Positions 46,573 to 55,988 of a stretch of 56,208 nucleotides of DNA are shown here, in pieces. This DNA is from an uncultured Mycoplasmatota bacterium (GTDB lineage: Bacteria; Bacillota_I; Bacilli_A; RF39; UBA660). The stretch spans positions 1-56,208 of the forward strand of contig CAOKBR010000003.1 of the NCBI GenBank assembly GCA_948466735.1, read 5' to 3'. The translations under genes were made by a program, and so were the position numbers. Positions within the stretch are counted from its first letter, which is position 1. Each line of letters begins with the position of its first letter. Below the pieces are notes generated by a model that saw only the letters and a program-made list of their open reading frames with translations, had not been told where the DNA came from and did not search any database.

Positions 46573-47253
46573 TCACCTTTTGGCTAAAATACTAAGGGCA
46601 CTCTTCGCTGCTTCTTGTTCTGCTTCTTTCTTACTACAACCAACTCCCTTACCATAGACGATATCATCAATTTTGACTTCGATAGTAAATCTTCGATCAT
46701 GTGCTGGACCTTCTTCTTTTACTAAATGATACACTAAACTTTTTTGTTCCGTTTGCACAAATTCTTGTAATGCTGATTTATAATCACTAAAAAACGTTAT
46801 TGTAGGGTCTATAATATAAGGAACAATAATTGCTAATAATACTCTTCTTGCTGTTGCATATCCTAAATCGATATAAATCGCTCCAGTCATTGCTTCAAAA
46901 ATATCAGCAGTAATTGCTCGCTTATATTTACCACCATCTTCCTCTTCTCCATGTCCTACTTTAATATAGCGATGTAATTGTAAATCTTTAGCATACTCTG
47001 CTAAGGCATTTTCACAAACATAACTTGCTCTAACCTTAGTCATATATCCTTCTTCTTGATCAAAATTTGAATACAAATAATCTGCTACTACTAAATCTAA
47101 TACCGCATCTCCTAAAAACTCTAAACGCTCATAATCAGCCTTTAAATTATGTTCATTCACATAAGAAGAATGACAAAACGCTCTTTCATACAATTTTTTA
47201 TCTTTAGGCTTTATTCCTAATTTGTTAAATAATTCTTCCATATTTTTTGTCAA
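46573..47253 (-). CDS. rnc: Ribonuclease III
   Basis: It cleaves double-stranded RNA in rRNA processing. At 226 aa it has the signature ERLEFLGDAVLDLVV, the second catalytic part TADIFEAMTGAIY and a C-terminal dsRNA-binding domain (GKGVGCSKKEAEQEAAKSA). The start is uncertain: a TTG at 47253 has a better-placed AGGTGAG than the ATG four codons in. Confidence 0.95.
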   Translation of the reverse strand: MTKNMEELFNKLGIKPKDKKLYERAFCHSSYVNEHNLKADYERLEFLGDAVLDLVVADYLYSNFDQEEGYMTKVRASYVCENALAEYAKDLQLHRYIKVGHGEEEDGGKYKRAITADIFEAMTGAIYIDLGYATARRVLLAIIVPYIIDPTITFFSDYKSALQEFVQTEQKSLVYHLVKEEGPAHDRRFTIEVKIDDIVYGKGVGCSKKEAEQEAAKSALSILAKR

Positions 47254-47404
47254 GATAAAACTCGACTCACCTTCCTTTCTTCAATCACATGATCACCTTG
47301 CATCATTATAACATACCTAACTTTTCTTGTAAATTCTATTCATTTTGTTTAGATAATCTTTATGAATGATAAAAATAGCAAAAGCGTTTACTACTTTCCT
47401 ATAG

Positions 47405-47433
47405 TTGAATTTTTTCCTTATATAGTGTACAAT
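47405..47433 (+). promoter_or_regulatory. Promoter of the ZnuA-like lipoprotein gene
   Basis: TTGAAT (47405-47410) and TACAAT (47428-47433), 17 nt apart. No Zur-type dyad was seen near it. Confidence 0.55.
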
Positions 47434-47472
47434 ATTATACAGATTTTAAATTAGAAAGGTGAACATTTAAAG

Positions 47473-48342
47473 ATGAAGAAAATAAAATTATATCTATTTT
47501 TATCGATTTTCTTGATGCTATTAACCACAGGATGTAAGATGGATAACATGGAAAATATTGAAATTATTACTACAAGTTATCCGATTGAATACATTACAAC
47601 TAGATTATATGGTGATCATGCAATAATTAATTCCGTTTATCCAGATGGAACAAATATTAGAGAATACGTGGTGACACAGAAGCAATTAAGTGATTATAGT
47701 AAAAAGGAATTATTTATTTATAATGGTTTAGCAGAAAGTGATAGAGAAATCACGATTGATTTACTTGATCGAAATGATGAGTTAAAAATTATTGATGGTT
47801 CGTTTGGAATGGAGTTAACTTATGGACTTGAAGAGTTATGGTTAAATCCATCACAGTTGTTGATGATTACTCAAAATATTCGTACAGGATTAAAAGAGTA
47901 CATCAATAGTACTTATTTAAAAAAAGAAATAGATGATCGTTATGAAGAGTTAAAAGTGGAACTATCAGAGTTAGATGCAGAAATTAAGTTAGTCGCAGAA
48001 AATGCTAAAAATAAGACGATTGTGGTACAAAATCAAACATTAAGATATTTAGAAAAATATGGATTTAATGTAATTTCATTAGATGAGGACAGTAATATTT
48101 TAGATAAAACGATGCAACAAGTAAGAGGAATGATTGATAGCGGGGAAATTAATTATATTTTTATTCTTGAACATGAAAATATTAATCAACCCGTACAAAC
48201 GTTAATTGATGAAAAACAAATTGAGACTTTAACGTTTAGAAGACTTGATAATATTACCGATTTAGAACGAGATAATAATGATGGTTATTTAGAAATCATG
48301 AACAATAATATTGAACTATTAAAACAAGAAGCATATCAATAA
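47473..48342 (+). CDS. ZnuA/TroA-like lipoprotein with lost metal ligands
   Basis: A 289-aa lipoprotein (lipobox TTGC, Cys21). IEIITTSYPIEYITTRLYGD, LFIYNGLAE, ELWLNPSQLLMITQNI and the long central helix follow the cluster A-I metal-binding proteins. The zinc-binding histidines are missing: the H-x-x-EPS loop reads PDGTNIREY, the second His before W-NP is Glu-Leu, and the third (IVVQNQTLRYLEKYG) has Asn/Gln where TxHxAF is usual. No permease or ATPase is nearby. It may bind something other than zinc or act as a structural surface protein. Confidence 0.75.
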   Translation: MKKIKLYLFLSIFLMLLTTGCKMDNMENIEIITTSYPIEYITTRLYGDHAIINSVYPDGTNIREYVVTQKQLSDYSKKELFIYNGLAESDREITIDLLDRNDELKIIDGSFGMELTYGLEELWLNPSQLLMITQNIRTGLKEYINSTYLKKEIDDRYEELKVELSELDAEIKLVAENAKNKTIVVQNQTLRYLEKYGFNVISLDEDSNILDKTMQQVRGMIDSGEINYIFILEHENINQPVQTLIDEKQIETLTFRRLDNITDLERDNNDGYLEIMNNNIELLKQEAYQ

Positions 48343-48349
48343 GAGAAAA

Positions 48350-48377
48350 AAAACCTAGTACTCTGCTAGGTTTTTTA
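48350..48377. terminator. Bidirectional terminator
   Basis: AACCTAG-tactctg-CTAGGTT with A and T runs on each side, between the ZnuA-like gene (+) and the AlkD-like gene (-). Confidence 0.75.
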
Positions 48378-49062
48378 TTTTTTCTTTTTCTATGAAAGAT
48401 ACACGATGACTATCTAATAGTTTTCGAATCGTCATTTTCTCTATTTCTATATCGCTAGTTAATGTTTTTAGGATTTTTTTATTGGGATAGTGAATATAAA
48501 TTTCACAACTTATCCACGCTAGAGCCATTTTAACGTAATAATTTGATGTTTTAATGCTAGATAATAAAGAGATAACTTGATTGATATATTCATTATTTAA
48601 ATAGTAATTTAGTAAAAGGACAATGCCAACGCGAACAATATAAGGGTTTTCATCTTTTACAAGGGTTTCTATTCTTGAATAGTACAAAGACAGATGTTTT
48701 TTAATGATGTGATAGTGACTACAAAAAGTATCACAAGTTGCCCAGTTATCAATATGATTAAGGTATTCTCTAAAATAAGGATAGGCTAGCGTTTCTTCTT
48801 TTAATTCGGCAATCACTAAGCCAGTAAGAAGAATTTCCTCGTGAGAAGAATATTTTACTTCTTCTAAATAAGCGTAAGGTGATGTTTTCCCTATTTTTTT
48901 CGCCATTTTTGATAGAATGGGAATTCTAACACCAATCATTTTGTAATGAGTAGAAATCAATTTTTGATTGAAGGCTTTATATTTAAGATCTTGATTTTTT
49001 TGTAATTCTAATATGGCTTCTTGATAAATAGTTAAACCTGTCGGCTTTTTATGGCTTTCCAT
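48355..49062 (-). CDS. DNA alkylation repair protein, AlkD-like
   Basis: A 235-aa HEAT-repeat protein. AlkD-type glycosylases excise cationic alkylated bases without flipping them. GVRIPILSKMAKKI, HIDNWATCDTF (with the family's D after W) and VRVGIVLLLNYYL match. GGAG lies 6 nt before the ATG, which is 31 nt inside the ABC permease gene. It is the last gene of a three-gene operon with an ABC-2 exporter, an odd mix. Confidence 0.85.
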   Translation of the reverse strand: MESHKKPTGLTIYQEAILELQKNQDLKYKAFNQKLISTHYKMIGVRIPILSKMAKKIGKTSPYAYLEEVKYSSHEEILLTGLVIAELKEETLAYPYFREYLNHIDNWATCDTFCSHYHIIKKHLSLYYSRIETLVKDENPYIVRVGIVLLLNYYLNNEYINQVISLLSSIKTSNYYVKMALAWISCEIYIHYPNKKILKTLTSDIEIEKMTIRKLLDSHRVSFIEKEKIKNLAEY

Positions 49063-50333
49063 AATTTACTCCACATTTTATCCGTTGAATAATTTAAAAT
49101 ACCAATTTTATAAATTCTCATCCCAAACTTTATCATTAAATAGTTAAATAAAATAAGAATAACAATGGAGATGATAACATCAATAATTCCAATTTGTCCC
49201 AAAACGAGTAAAGCTGGAGATAGTAAACACGAAATAAAAGGAACATAAGATAAAATGCGAATTAATAGTGAACCATGAAACATTCCTGCCATGATAGATA
49301 AGTAATAAGCAATTAAACATAGGAAAATTACAGGAGCTTGAATTTGTTGAAAATCTTCCATATTAACGGTCATTGAAGCTAAAATTCCTGAAATTAAGGC
49401 GTAAGCTAAGAAAGATAAAATCAATAAAATTAAAGTTAAAGGAATAATATAATACAATTGATCGATAAAGCCACTTTCTCTAAGACTTTCTATCATTGGG
49501 GATAAACTTCCCATGATATTTTCTGCTCCGCTAGTTAGTGAGCGAACAAGTAAGGCCACTCCTCCATAGATAAAAAGTAAGGCTCCTTGCGTTAACACAA
49601 AAATGTTACTTGCTAATACTTTCGAGAAAAAATGCACCTTTGGACTAACATTAGAAATGATAATTTCCATACTTCTAGTCGTTTTCTCTTCATTAATTTC
49701 GGTTCCAATCATTTGAATTAAAAAAATGACTAGCATGAAAAACGGTAGAATCAAAGTAGGAAAAACAGTTCCCATAATCGTGGTCATGTCTTCTGTTTCA
49801 TTAGTATCATTATCTAATACCATTCGTTCAATATCTAAAGGCTTTAAAACCATTGCTAATTCGTTTTCATCAATATTACTTAACGATAAGGCATATTGTT
49901 GTTTAGCAGCCATTAATCCTTGGGTAAGTTGTTGATATTCTATGGCATCGATGGTGTTTTTTGAAGTAATTTTAGCTTTTACATAGTTTAAATCATCTTT
50001 AAGTAACTCAATTACAATCGCACTAGGGACTTCTTCTAATATTTCATCAAGTGTTTTCGTCGATAAGCTGATATTTAAGACTTCTTCTTTGTCAGTAGAT
50101 GAGGAAAAATTTGACAAACTATTTTTGAAATAATCAAAACATTTTTTTGTTTCATCGATAACGACGACTTCAATTTTTTCATCAAAATCGCCACCAAAGA
50201 ATTTGATAATTTGATCAATATTGGCAATAGAGATAATAGCAATCGCTAAAATTAGGTTGACAATAATAAACCATTTGGTAGCAATCTTCTTTTTTAAGCT
50301 TACTTTAGTTAAATATTTTAATTTACGATACAT
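49032..50333 (-). CDS. ABC-2 type transporter permease (NatB-like)
   Basis: From the ATG at 50333 the protein has 433 aa. An N-terminal helix is followed by a ~140-residue extracellular domain and five to six C-terminal helices, with TRSMEIIISNVSPKVHFFSK as the family motif. It pairs with the overlapping ATPase gene. NatAB-type exporters move sodium or small hydrophobic compounds; the substrate here is unknown. Confidence 0.87.
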   Translation of the reverse strand: MYRKLKYLTKVSLKKKIATKWFIIVNLILAIAIISIANIDQIIKFFGGDFDEKIEVVVIDETKKCFDYFKNSLSNFSSSTDKEEVLNISLSTKTLDEILEEVPSAIVIELLKDDLNYVKAKITSKNTIDAIEYQQLTQGLMAAKQQYALSLSNIDENELAMVLKPLDIERMVLDNDTNETEDMTTIMGTVFPTLILPFFMLVIFLIQMIGTEINEEKTTRSMEIIISNVSPKVHFFSKVLASNIFVLTQGALLFIYGGVALLVRSLTSGAENIMGSLSPMIESLRESGFIDQLYYIIPLTLILLILSFLAYALISGILASMTVNMEDFQQIQAPVIFLCLIAYYLSIMAGMFHGSLLIRILSYVPFISCLLSPALLVLGQIGIIDVIISIVILILFNYLMIKFGMRIYKIGILNYSTDKMWSKLWKAIKSRQV

Positions 50334-51219
50334 GTGCACCGCCTACTTTCTCAATAAAAATTTCATTTAACGTTGCTTCTTGTAAATCAAAGGTTAACAC
50401 TTTACTATTTTTTACCGCATCAAAGACTAAAGGAGCAATACTTTCTTTTTCTATTTTTACAAGATATCCATCCACTAAATTAGACACATCAAGTACACCA
50501 GATACTGTTTTTACTTTTTCGATATCAATATCTCCTCTTAAGCGAATGTTCATTTTTTGATAAGCTTTTTTGATGTCTTTGACATAGCCTGATAAAATAC
50601 TTTTTCCTTTGACTAAAATAACTAATTTTTCACAAAATTCTTCAATGTGTTCCATTTGATGAGAGGAAAAAATAATAGAACAGCCCTTTTTTTGTAGTTC
50701 ATAAATAGCATCTTTCATCATTTTTACATTAATCGGGTCAAGTCCAGTGAAAGGTTCATCTAAAATGAGTAATTTAGGTTCATGAAAAACAGCAGAAATA
50801 AATTGAATCTTTTGTTGATTTCCTTTAGATAATTCTTTAATTTTCCTGTTTTTATACTCCGTAATTTGAAACTTTTCAAGCCACATATCCATTTTTTTTA
50901 GAATTTCATCTTCCTCTAGCCCTTTTAAAGTACCATAAAAAATCAATTGTTCCCTAACGGTTAACTTGGACAAAAGGCTTCTTTCTTCAGTAACAAAGCC
51001 AATTTCATTAGTTATCAAGTAGTCAATTGGTTTTCCATTTAGACTCACTTTTCCTATATTAGCATCTAATAAGCCCATAATGATACGAAATGTTGTGGTT
51101 TTCCCTGCTCCGTTTTCTCCTAGTAAGCCAAAAATTTCTCCATCATTAACGACAAAAGATAAATCATCAACAGCTAAGTGGTTCCCATAAGATTTGCTAA
51201 TGTGTTCAACTTTTAACAT
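50323..51219 (-). CDS. ABC transporter ATP-binding protein (NatA-like)
   Basis: A 298-aa ATPase: Walker A LLGENGAGKTT, signature LSKGNQQK, Walker B LLILDEPFTGLDP and the H-loop SSHQME. The C-terminal ~80 residues are the extension usual in drug/sodium exporters of the ABC-2 group. Its end overlaps the permease start, so the two are coupled. Confidence 0.93.
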   Translation of the reverse strand: MLKVEHISKSYGNHLAVDDLSFVVNDGEIFGLLGENGAGKTTTFRIIMGLLDANIGKVSLNGKPIDYLITNEIGFVTEERSLLSKLTVREQLIFYGTLKGLEEDEILKKMDMWLEKFQITEYKNRKIKELSKGNQQKIQFISAVFHEPKLLILDEPFTGLDPINVKMMKDAIYELQKKGCSIIFSSHQMEHIEEFCEKLVILVKGKSILSGYVKDIKKAYQKMNIRLRGDIDIEKVKTVSGVLDVSNLVDGYLVKIEKESIAPLVFDAVKNSKVLTFDLQEATLNEIFIEKVGGAHVS

Positions 51220-51328
51220 CTTATCCCTTCTTTCATGTCTATTATAGCAAGAAAGATTTTTCTTGAAAAGAAAAAAGATGTGAAAATTTCCATCCGTTAT
51301 TTTAAAGTATTAACTAACTTTTCTATCA

Positions 51329-51448
51329 CTAGGAACTAGTTATTTGAATATTACCTACTCCCCCATGACAAATGTAGTTATCCAAATTTTTCCTAAAATA
51401 CTATACCAATACACCCTTCTTGTTTGATTAACTACCTTTATTAAATTA
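51329..51448 (-). pseudogene. Isolated C-terminal relic of an LRR surface protein
   Basis: In the gap between the ABC ATPase and the HerA-like gene, the minus strand reads NLIKVVNQTRRVYWY...TTFVMG, then after a one- or two-base frame change VGNIQITSS and a stop. This aligns with NLEKIINKTGRSFDWNDII...TPFVTGSVGSVVISSS at the end of the copy at 34054. Nothing else of the gene is left. The rest of the 320-nt gap shows no gene. Confidence 0.55.
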
Positions 51449-51518
51449 GTATTGACATTTATTACATTATTTCCCTTTTGTATACTTTAACATAATGAAT
51501 GTTAACTAAAAAAGAAAG

Positions 51519-51546
51519 AAAAGATTTTCGTTTTCCATCTTTTTAT
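51519..51546 (-). terminator. Terminator of the HerA-like gene
   Basis: AAAAGAT-ggaaaacgaaa-ATCTTTT followed by CTTTCTTTTTT on the minus strand, overlapping the stop. Confidence 0.6.
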
Positions 51547-53318
51547 TGTTGTTGATTTGACTTTTGAAACCAAATGGACTCCACATCCACATTGTTACTT
51601 AATGGTTCGGGATTAGGTTTTTCAATTAACATCGAAGTAGGTACCAAGAACGCACTTCCAAAAGCAATGCAACTACCTGGTTGAAGATTTTTAATTTCTT
51701 CCATTAACTCTTCACTAACACTTGGAACCATTTCCTTAATATATTGTAAATCCTTAGGATGAAGCGTTCTTAAAATCAAAAAATTAGAGCACTGTGAAAT
51801 AGCAGTATCACTAAGTTCTGAAGGACGCTGCGTAATTAAACCAAGCAACACACCATACTTTCTTCCTTCTTTAGTGATTCTCTCAAAAATATTGTATCCC
51901 AAAATCTCTGTATCACTATCTAATTGCACATAACGATGCGCTTCTTCAATCACAATATGAAAAGGTACACTTCCTCGATTAGGGTTTTCTGTTGCAAAAT
52001 CAAAAATTAATTTCGATAAAATCTTAGTAATTACTTTGGCTAAGCGATCATCTACATAATGAATATTAAAATTTACAATTTGACACTTTTTTTGTTCGGC
52101 ATTCACTAATAACGAACGCACATACTCCGCCTTACTAATCATTCTAGGAAATGAAAAATAATTTGCTGAATTACTATTAATTAACGAATGAATTCTTACC
52201 AATAGTACGTTTGCTTCGTCATACACACGATCACTATTTAAAACACCCTCACTAATTAGCGCTAAAGACATAGCCTGTTCAAAATCAGCTAAATCATACA
52301 TTATCGTTCCATTTGGGTCTTTTAACTCCAAACCGTCAATAATAAACTGGCCAATAAACCCTGTTACCAATTCAATTTCTTGCATCTTATTCTTATCCAC
52401 ATACAAACACTGCTTTAACGTCCTCACATACCCTGGTTGAACAATTTGACTATCTAAATTCAAATCTTTCGTATGAAATTTCGTTAATACTGCAATAACT
52501 TGATCGCGAATCTTACTTGAGTCAGTACTACTGGTTAAAATATCCATAATACTTCTTGCAATGATATCATTCTTATGCTGTAAGACACTTTCATCATCAT
52601 TTTTTAAAATAGGAACAATTTTTAAGGCTTTTTCAATAATTGGCAATTGATTCGGTGTTGTCACTCCTAAAAGAAGGGCAATATCATCAACCCCTAATAA
52701 CCAAAAGGGAATCTTTAACACTTCATCCATCGAATAACTTGTATTTGTTGTGTACACTTTATAATTTAATAACGGTGATATTTGTGATAAAGATTGAAAA
52801 GCATTCGTATATTCCCCATAAGCATCAAACAAAAGAATATTAGCGCCGATTGGAATATATTCTCCTGTAGTAAAAATATTTTGAATTAATCTTGTTAAAG
52901 TAAAACTTTTTCCGCTTCCTGTGTTTCCTAAAATGGCAAAGTGATTACTTAAAAAACGATTTACATCCACATAAATAGGATATTGTTGATAAATATTAGA
53001 ATATCCTAAACGAAATTTTGAAGATTTTCCCGTTGTATTTCCAAATACTAACGCTAGTTCATTAGCGTTCACCAAACGAACCGTAGATCGAAAAGCAGGT
53101 TTTCTTATCGCCCCTGGAATAAACGTATTATTGACAATCTCACCGACAATAATAATTTCTGCTTGCTTTTGGGTTATGTCCACAATTTGTCCAATGATCA
53201 TCGTCTTATCATCGATAAACACCACATGAAGTCCTACAAAATTCACCTGTACTTTGATATCCACTGCTAAATCAATCGTTACTATATTTTTCTTTATACA
53301 ATGAATTGTTCCTAACAT
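51543..53318 (-). CDS. HerA-like DNA-translocating ATPase
   Basis: A 591-aa ATPase of the HerA/FtsK-related group. The N-terminal ~90 residues are a HAS-barrel-like beta domain. Walker A is AILGNTGSGKSFT (~128-140), Walker B lies in FHIVIEEAHRYV, and LGLITQRPSELSDTAISQC holds the arginine-finger region. HerA usually works with a NurA nuclease in end resection or phage defence; none is adjacent. It is alone in its transcript, so a housekeeping or a defence role are both open. Confidence 0.85.
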   Translation of the reverse strand: MLGTIHCIKKNIVTIDLAVDIKVQVNFVGLHVVFIDDKTMIIGQIVDITQKQAEIIIVGEIVNNTFIPGAIRKPAFRSTVRLVNANELALVFGNTTGKSSKFRLGYSNIYQQYPIYVDVNRFLSNHFAILGNTGSGKSFTLTRLIQNIFTTGEYIPIGANILLFDAYGEYTNAFQSLSQISPLLNYKVYTTNTSYSMDEVLKIPFWLLGVDDIALLLGVTTPNQLPIIEKALKIVPILKNDDESVLQHKNDIIARSIMDILTSSTDSSKIRDQVIAVLTKFHTKDLNLDSQIVQPGYVRTLKQCLYVDKNKMQEIELVTGFIGQFIIDGLELKDPNGTIMYDLADFEQAMSLALISEGVLNSDRVYDEANVLLVRIHSLINSNSANYFSFPRMISKAEYVRSLLVNAEQKKCQIVNFNIHYVDDRLAKVITKILSKLIFDFATENPNRGSVPFHIVIEEAHRYVQLDSDTEILGYNIFERITKEGRKYGVLLGLITQRPSELSDTAISQCSNFLILRTLHPKDLQYIKEMVPSVSEELMEEIKNLQPGSCIAFGSAFLVPTSMLIEKPNPEPLSNNVDVESIWFQKSNQQQ

Positions 53319-53395
53319 TTTTATGCTCCTTTTCTATTCTATCTCATTATAACACAACTTAATTTCTCTTAGCAACGATATCTATTTTTCTATCA

Positions 53396-54628
53396 TTAAT
53401 AATTAATGTTTTTCACCAAATCAAAGCGATATCCTAACTCATGCATCTTATCAACAAAATCTCCAATAGCTTCATAATTTCCTTTATTTTTAGGATGTAA
53501 AAGATAAATTGCCCCGTTGTGATAACGTTTTAACAGCAACTCTAGCGCTTCTTCTTTGGACTTATCTTCATTAAAATCTAAATAATCAGCACTCCAAAAA
53601 AAACTTTTATATCCCATATCCTTTACGATTTCCAACCCTCTAAAGCTCCATTCCCCCTTCGGATCACGATATACCTTATCCATAGTTTTTCCTGTAATTT
53701 CAAAATACGCTTTTTCCATACTCAAAATCTCATTTTTAAACTCCATAAAACCAGATGCATTTGCATATTTTGGCATTTGACGATGGTGATAAGTATGGTT
53801 TCCTATCGAATGACCCTGTTCTACCCATTTTTTTACTTGTTCTTGATTTTTTACCATATAATTTCCACATAAGAAGAAAGTGGCCTTTACCCCTTTACTT
53901 GCTAAAACATCTGCAATTAAATCAAGATACGTATCTCCTCCCCCCTCATCAAAGGTTAGATAAATCACCTTTTCATCAGACCCCATAAAATAAGCTGAGT
54001 ACTTTGCTAATTCCATGAAATTCCATCCACCTGATGGTCGATTATGATCAAACTTATTCCCACTCCACCACGAATGAAGCGTTGAATCAATATCATCATA
54101 CCTTACCTGATAACTAAAATCTTTAGGTATAACCTTAACTACGCGCTTTTTTTTTGTGCAATTTTCATTTTTATCACATACCGAGTAAGTTAATGTATAC
54201 TCTCCTGTTTGATGAATATTTACATCTCCTTCCACCAAAACTTTTGTTGATAAATCACCATCTTGCTCATCACTAGCAGAGTAACCTTCTTCTTTATAAT
54301 TCGTATCCACAATTAAAGTATAAGGATTACTCCCTTTTAGTATTAACTTTGGAGCAATTGTATCATTATTTATCAAGGTTCTCTTTACCGTTTTCTTAAT
54401 ACCTAAAAAATTTCTTGCTGAATAAACTATCTTATTCTTTTCTTGTTTTATCTTAACGTTTAAATTAAATCCTAAAAACTTAGCTTTTGCTCCTTGCTCA
54501 ACATAAGGATTTTCTCCCGTTAAATAAACTACATTTTCCCCATTCATCTTTATTTCTACCAAAAAATAACTACATACCCACAGTACCCAAAGAATTAAAC
54601 CAATACATATAATCTTTTTTTTCATCAT
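53396..54628 (-). CDS. PdaA-like polysaccharide deacetylase with Ig-like domains
   Basis: A 410-aa membrane-anchored enzyme. Residues ~4-24 are a signal anchor. Two bacterial Ig-like domains follow (~25-85 and ~90-165, the second with YKEEGYSASDEQDGDLS, DUF5011 type). The NodB domain starts VIYLTFDEGGGD near residue 222; TFDEG rather than TFDDG is typical of PdaA-type muramic acid deacetylases. HSIGNHTYHH supplies the metal histidines. It probably modifies peptidoglycan. Confidence 0.88.
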   Translation of the reverse strand: MMKKKIICIGLILWVLWVCSYFLVEIKMNGENVVYLTGENPYVEQGAKAKFLGFNLNVKIKQEKNKIVYSARNFLGIKKTVKRTLINNDTIAPKLILKGSNPYTLIVDTNYKEEGYSASDEQDGDLSTKVLVEGDVNIHQTGEYTLTYSVCDKNENCTKKKRVVKVIPKDFSYQVRYDDIDSTLHSWWSGNKFDHNRPSGGWNFMELAKYSAYFMGSDEKVIYLTFDEGGGDTYLDLIADVLASKGVKATFFLCGNYMVKNQEQVKKWVEQGHSIGNHTYHHRQMPKYANASGFMEFKNEILSMEKAYFEITGKTMDKVYRDPKGEWSFRGLEIVKDMGYKSFFWSADYLDFNEDKSKEEALELLLKRYHNGAIYLLHPKNKGNYEAIGDFVDKMHELGYRFDLVKNINY

Positions 54629-54657
54629 CTATCCCCTACCATTTCCCTAAATTATAT

Positions 54658-54703
54658 GAAAAAGGAAAAATTTTTAGAGAAAAAAACAGAAAATTTCTTT
54701 TCC
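54658..54703 (-). terminator. Terminator-like hairpin after the 42-aa ORF
   Basis: GGAAAAGAAATTTT and AAAATTTTTCC arms followed by TTTTTC on the minus strand; imperfect stem. Confidence 0.4.
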
Positions 54704-54731
54704 GTTTTATGATTTGTTAACAAAATGAATT

Positions 54732-54860
54732 TTAACGACCCCTTAAAAAATAAATAATCAACAATAATATCAATGCAATTGCTAATCCAATAGAGAGCAA
54801 ATGAACAATTTTAAATTGAAAACGATTATCTTGATTATTCATAATTTCATTTTTTTTCAT
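54732..54860 (-). CDS. Small 42-aa single-pass membrane protein
   Basis: A short ORF from the ATG at 54860 with AAGG and AGG upstream. A charged/polar N-terminal 20 residues is followed by one membrane helix (LLSIGLAIALILLLIIYFL) and RGR. Unknown function; the composition and position before a hairpin suggest a real gene. Confidence 0.5.
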   Translation of the reverse strand: MKKNEIMNNQDNRFQFKIVHLLSIGLAIALILLLIIYFLRGR

Positions 54861-54968
54861 CTACATTACCTACCTTACAATATGTAGTATAACAAAATAA
54901 ATAAGAAAGAGCAATCAAATTTATTTGTTTTTATAGAATCTATTGTTCTTTGTTAAAACTTAAAAAGT

Positions 54969-55331
54969 TCATTCAAATATTGAACAAGATAAATGTGGAT
55001 GATACATTATAGAATCTTGATTTATCTCGATTAACACATAAGTGTGGTCAAAATCACAAGGATACTTAGAAGTAAAGGTTGATATATCGACATTATGGTT
55101 ATCTTTAAGTGATTGTAAGGTAACTTTTATCACATGAGCACTGGACAAATTAGTAGAATCAACATTTACTTGATAATTGGCTCTTACAAATTGTACCAAA
55201 GCGTTTTCTACCTCAGTTATACTAATTGATGAGTCTTCCGCTTTTTTTTCTTTATTTAACATTATTCCTGTAACAATTGATGATATAGCAACAAACGCTA
55301 ATATGATTGATATACCTTTTCCTACTTTCAT
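54969..55331 (-). CDS. Secreted or membrane-anchored protein of unknown function
   Basis: A 120-aa product from the ATG at 55331 (GAGGG 5 nt upstream). An N-terminal hydrophobic helix (ISIILAFVAISSIVTGIML) is followed by an extracytoplasmic domain with two Cys (YPCDFDHTY, HLSCSIFE) that could form a disulfide. I do not recognise it. It is divergent from the thioredoxin-like lipoprotein gene 145 nt away, which may be a functional link. Confidence 0.55.
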   Translation of the reverse strand: MKVGKGISIILAFVAISSIVTGIMLNKEKKAEDSSISITEVENALVQFVRANYQVNVDSTNLSSAHVIKVTLQSLKDNHNVDISTFTSKYPCDFDHTYVLIEINQDSIMYHPHLSCSIFE

Positions 55332-55475
55332 TTTATCCCTCAACTATTCTTTTCTATTGCTAGTATAACACAAATTCATTTGATAGTATACTTTTTTCAA
55401 GAGCATTGTTCTTTTTTTATAATACTTTGCAAGAATGAAAACCCATGTTATAATGATTAGGAAAAGAGGGATATA

Positions 55476-55895
55476 ATGAAAAAGAAAATCTTAATGATTG
55501 CTATTATGATATTTGGTATTTTCTTCCTTACTGGATGTAGTGGAAAGAATAATATTGAAGAAATCAATTTTTCAACTTTGCAAAAAAAATTGGAAAATAA
55601 GGAGACTTTTATTTTAGAAGTTGTCCAAACAGGCTGCAGTGCTTGTAAAGATTTTTCCCCAAGATTTAATCAAGTATTAGGGGATAACAATTTAAAAGCA
55701 TATTCTGTTAATCTTACAAATTTTAGTGAAGAAGAAGCAAAAGAATTCAAAAAAATATTAACTATTTCAGGAACTCCAAATGTCATCTTCTTTAATGAAG
55801 GAGAAGAAAAATCAAGTATGACAAGAATCAGTGGTGCAGTAACCAATGCAAAAATTATAGAAAAATTAAAAGCTAATGGTTACCTTGCAGATTAA
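55476..55895 (+). CDS. Thioredoxin-like lipoprotein
   Basis: A 139-aa lipoprotein (lipobox LTGC, Cys21). The thioredoxin fold has VVQTGCSACKDFSPRF with a CSAC active site (C54, C57) and the cis-Pro in SGTPNVIFF. It probably reduces or makes disulfides outside the membrane. Single gene with its own terminator; AAAGAGGG lies before the ATG. Confidence 0.88.
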   Translation: MKKKILMIAIMIFGIFFLTGCSGKNNIEEINFSTLQKKLENKETFILEVVQTGCSACKDFSPRFNQVLGDNNLKAYSVNLTNFSEEEAKEFKKILTISGTPNVIFFNEGEEKSSMTRISGAVTNAKIIEKLKANGYLAD

Positions 55896-55898
55896 AAA

Positions 55899-55936
55899 AT
55901 GAAAACTTCGTTTCTAATAGGGAACGAAGTTTTTTA
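55899..55936 (+). terminator. Terminator of the thioredoxin-like gene
   Basis: AAAACTTCGTT-tctaataggg-AACGAAGTTTT followed by TT on the plus strand. Confidence 0.75.
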
Positions 55937-55952
55937 TGAAAAATAATATGAA

Positions 55953-55977
55953 AATAAAAACCTTGAATAATCAAGGT
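55953..55977 (-). terminator. Terminator of tRNA-Ala
   Basis: ACCTTGA-ttat-TCAAGGT followed by TTTTATTTT on the minus strand. Confidence 0.7.
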
Positions 55978-55988
55978 AAATATCAATA

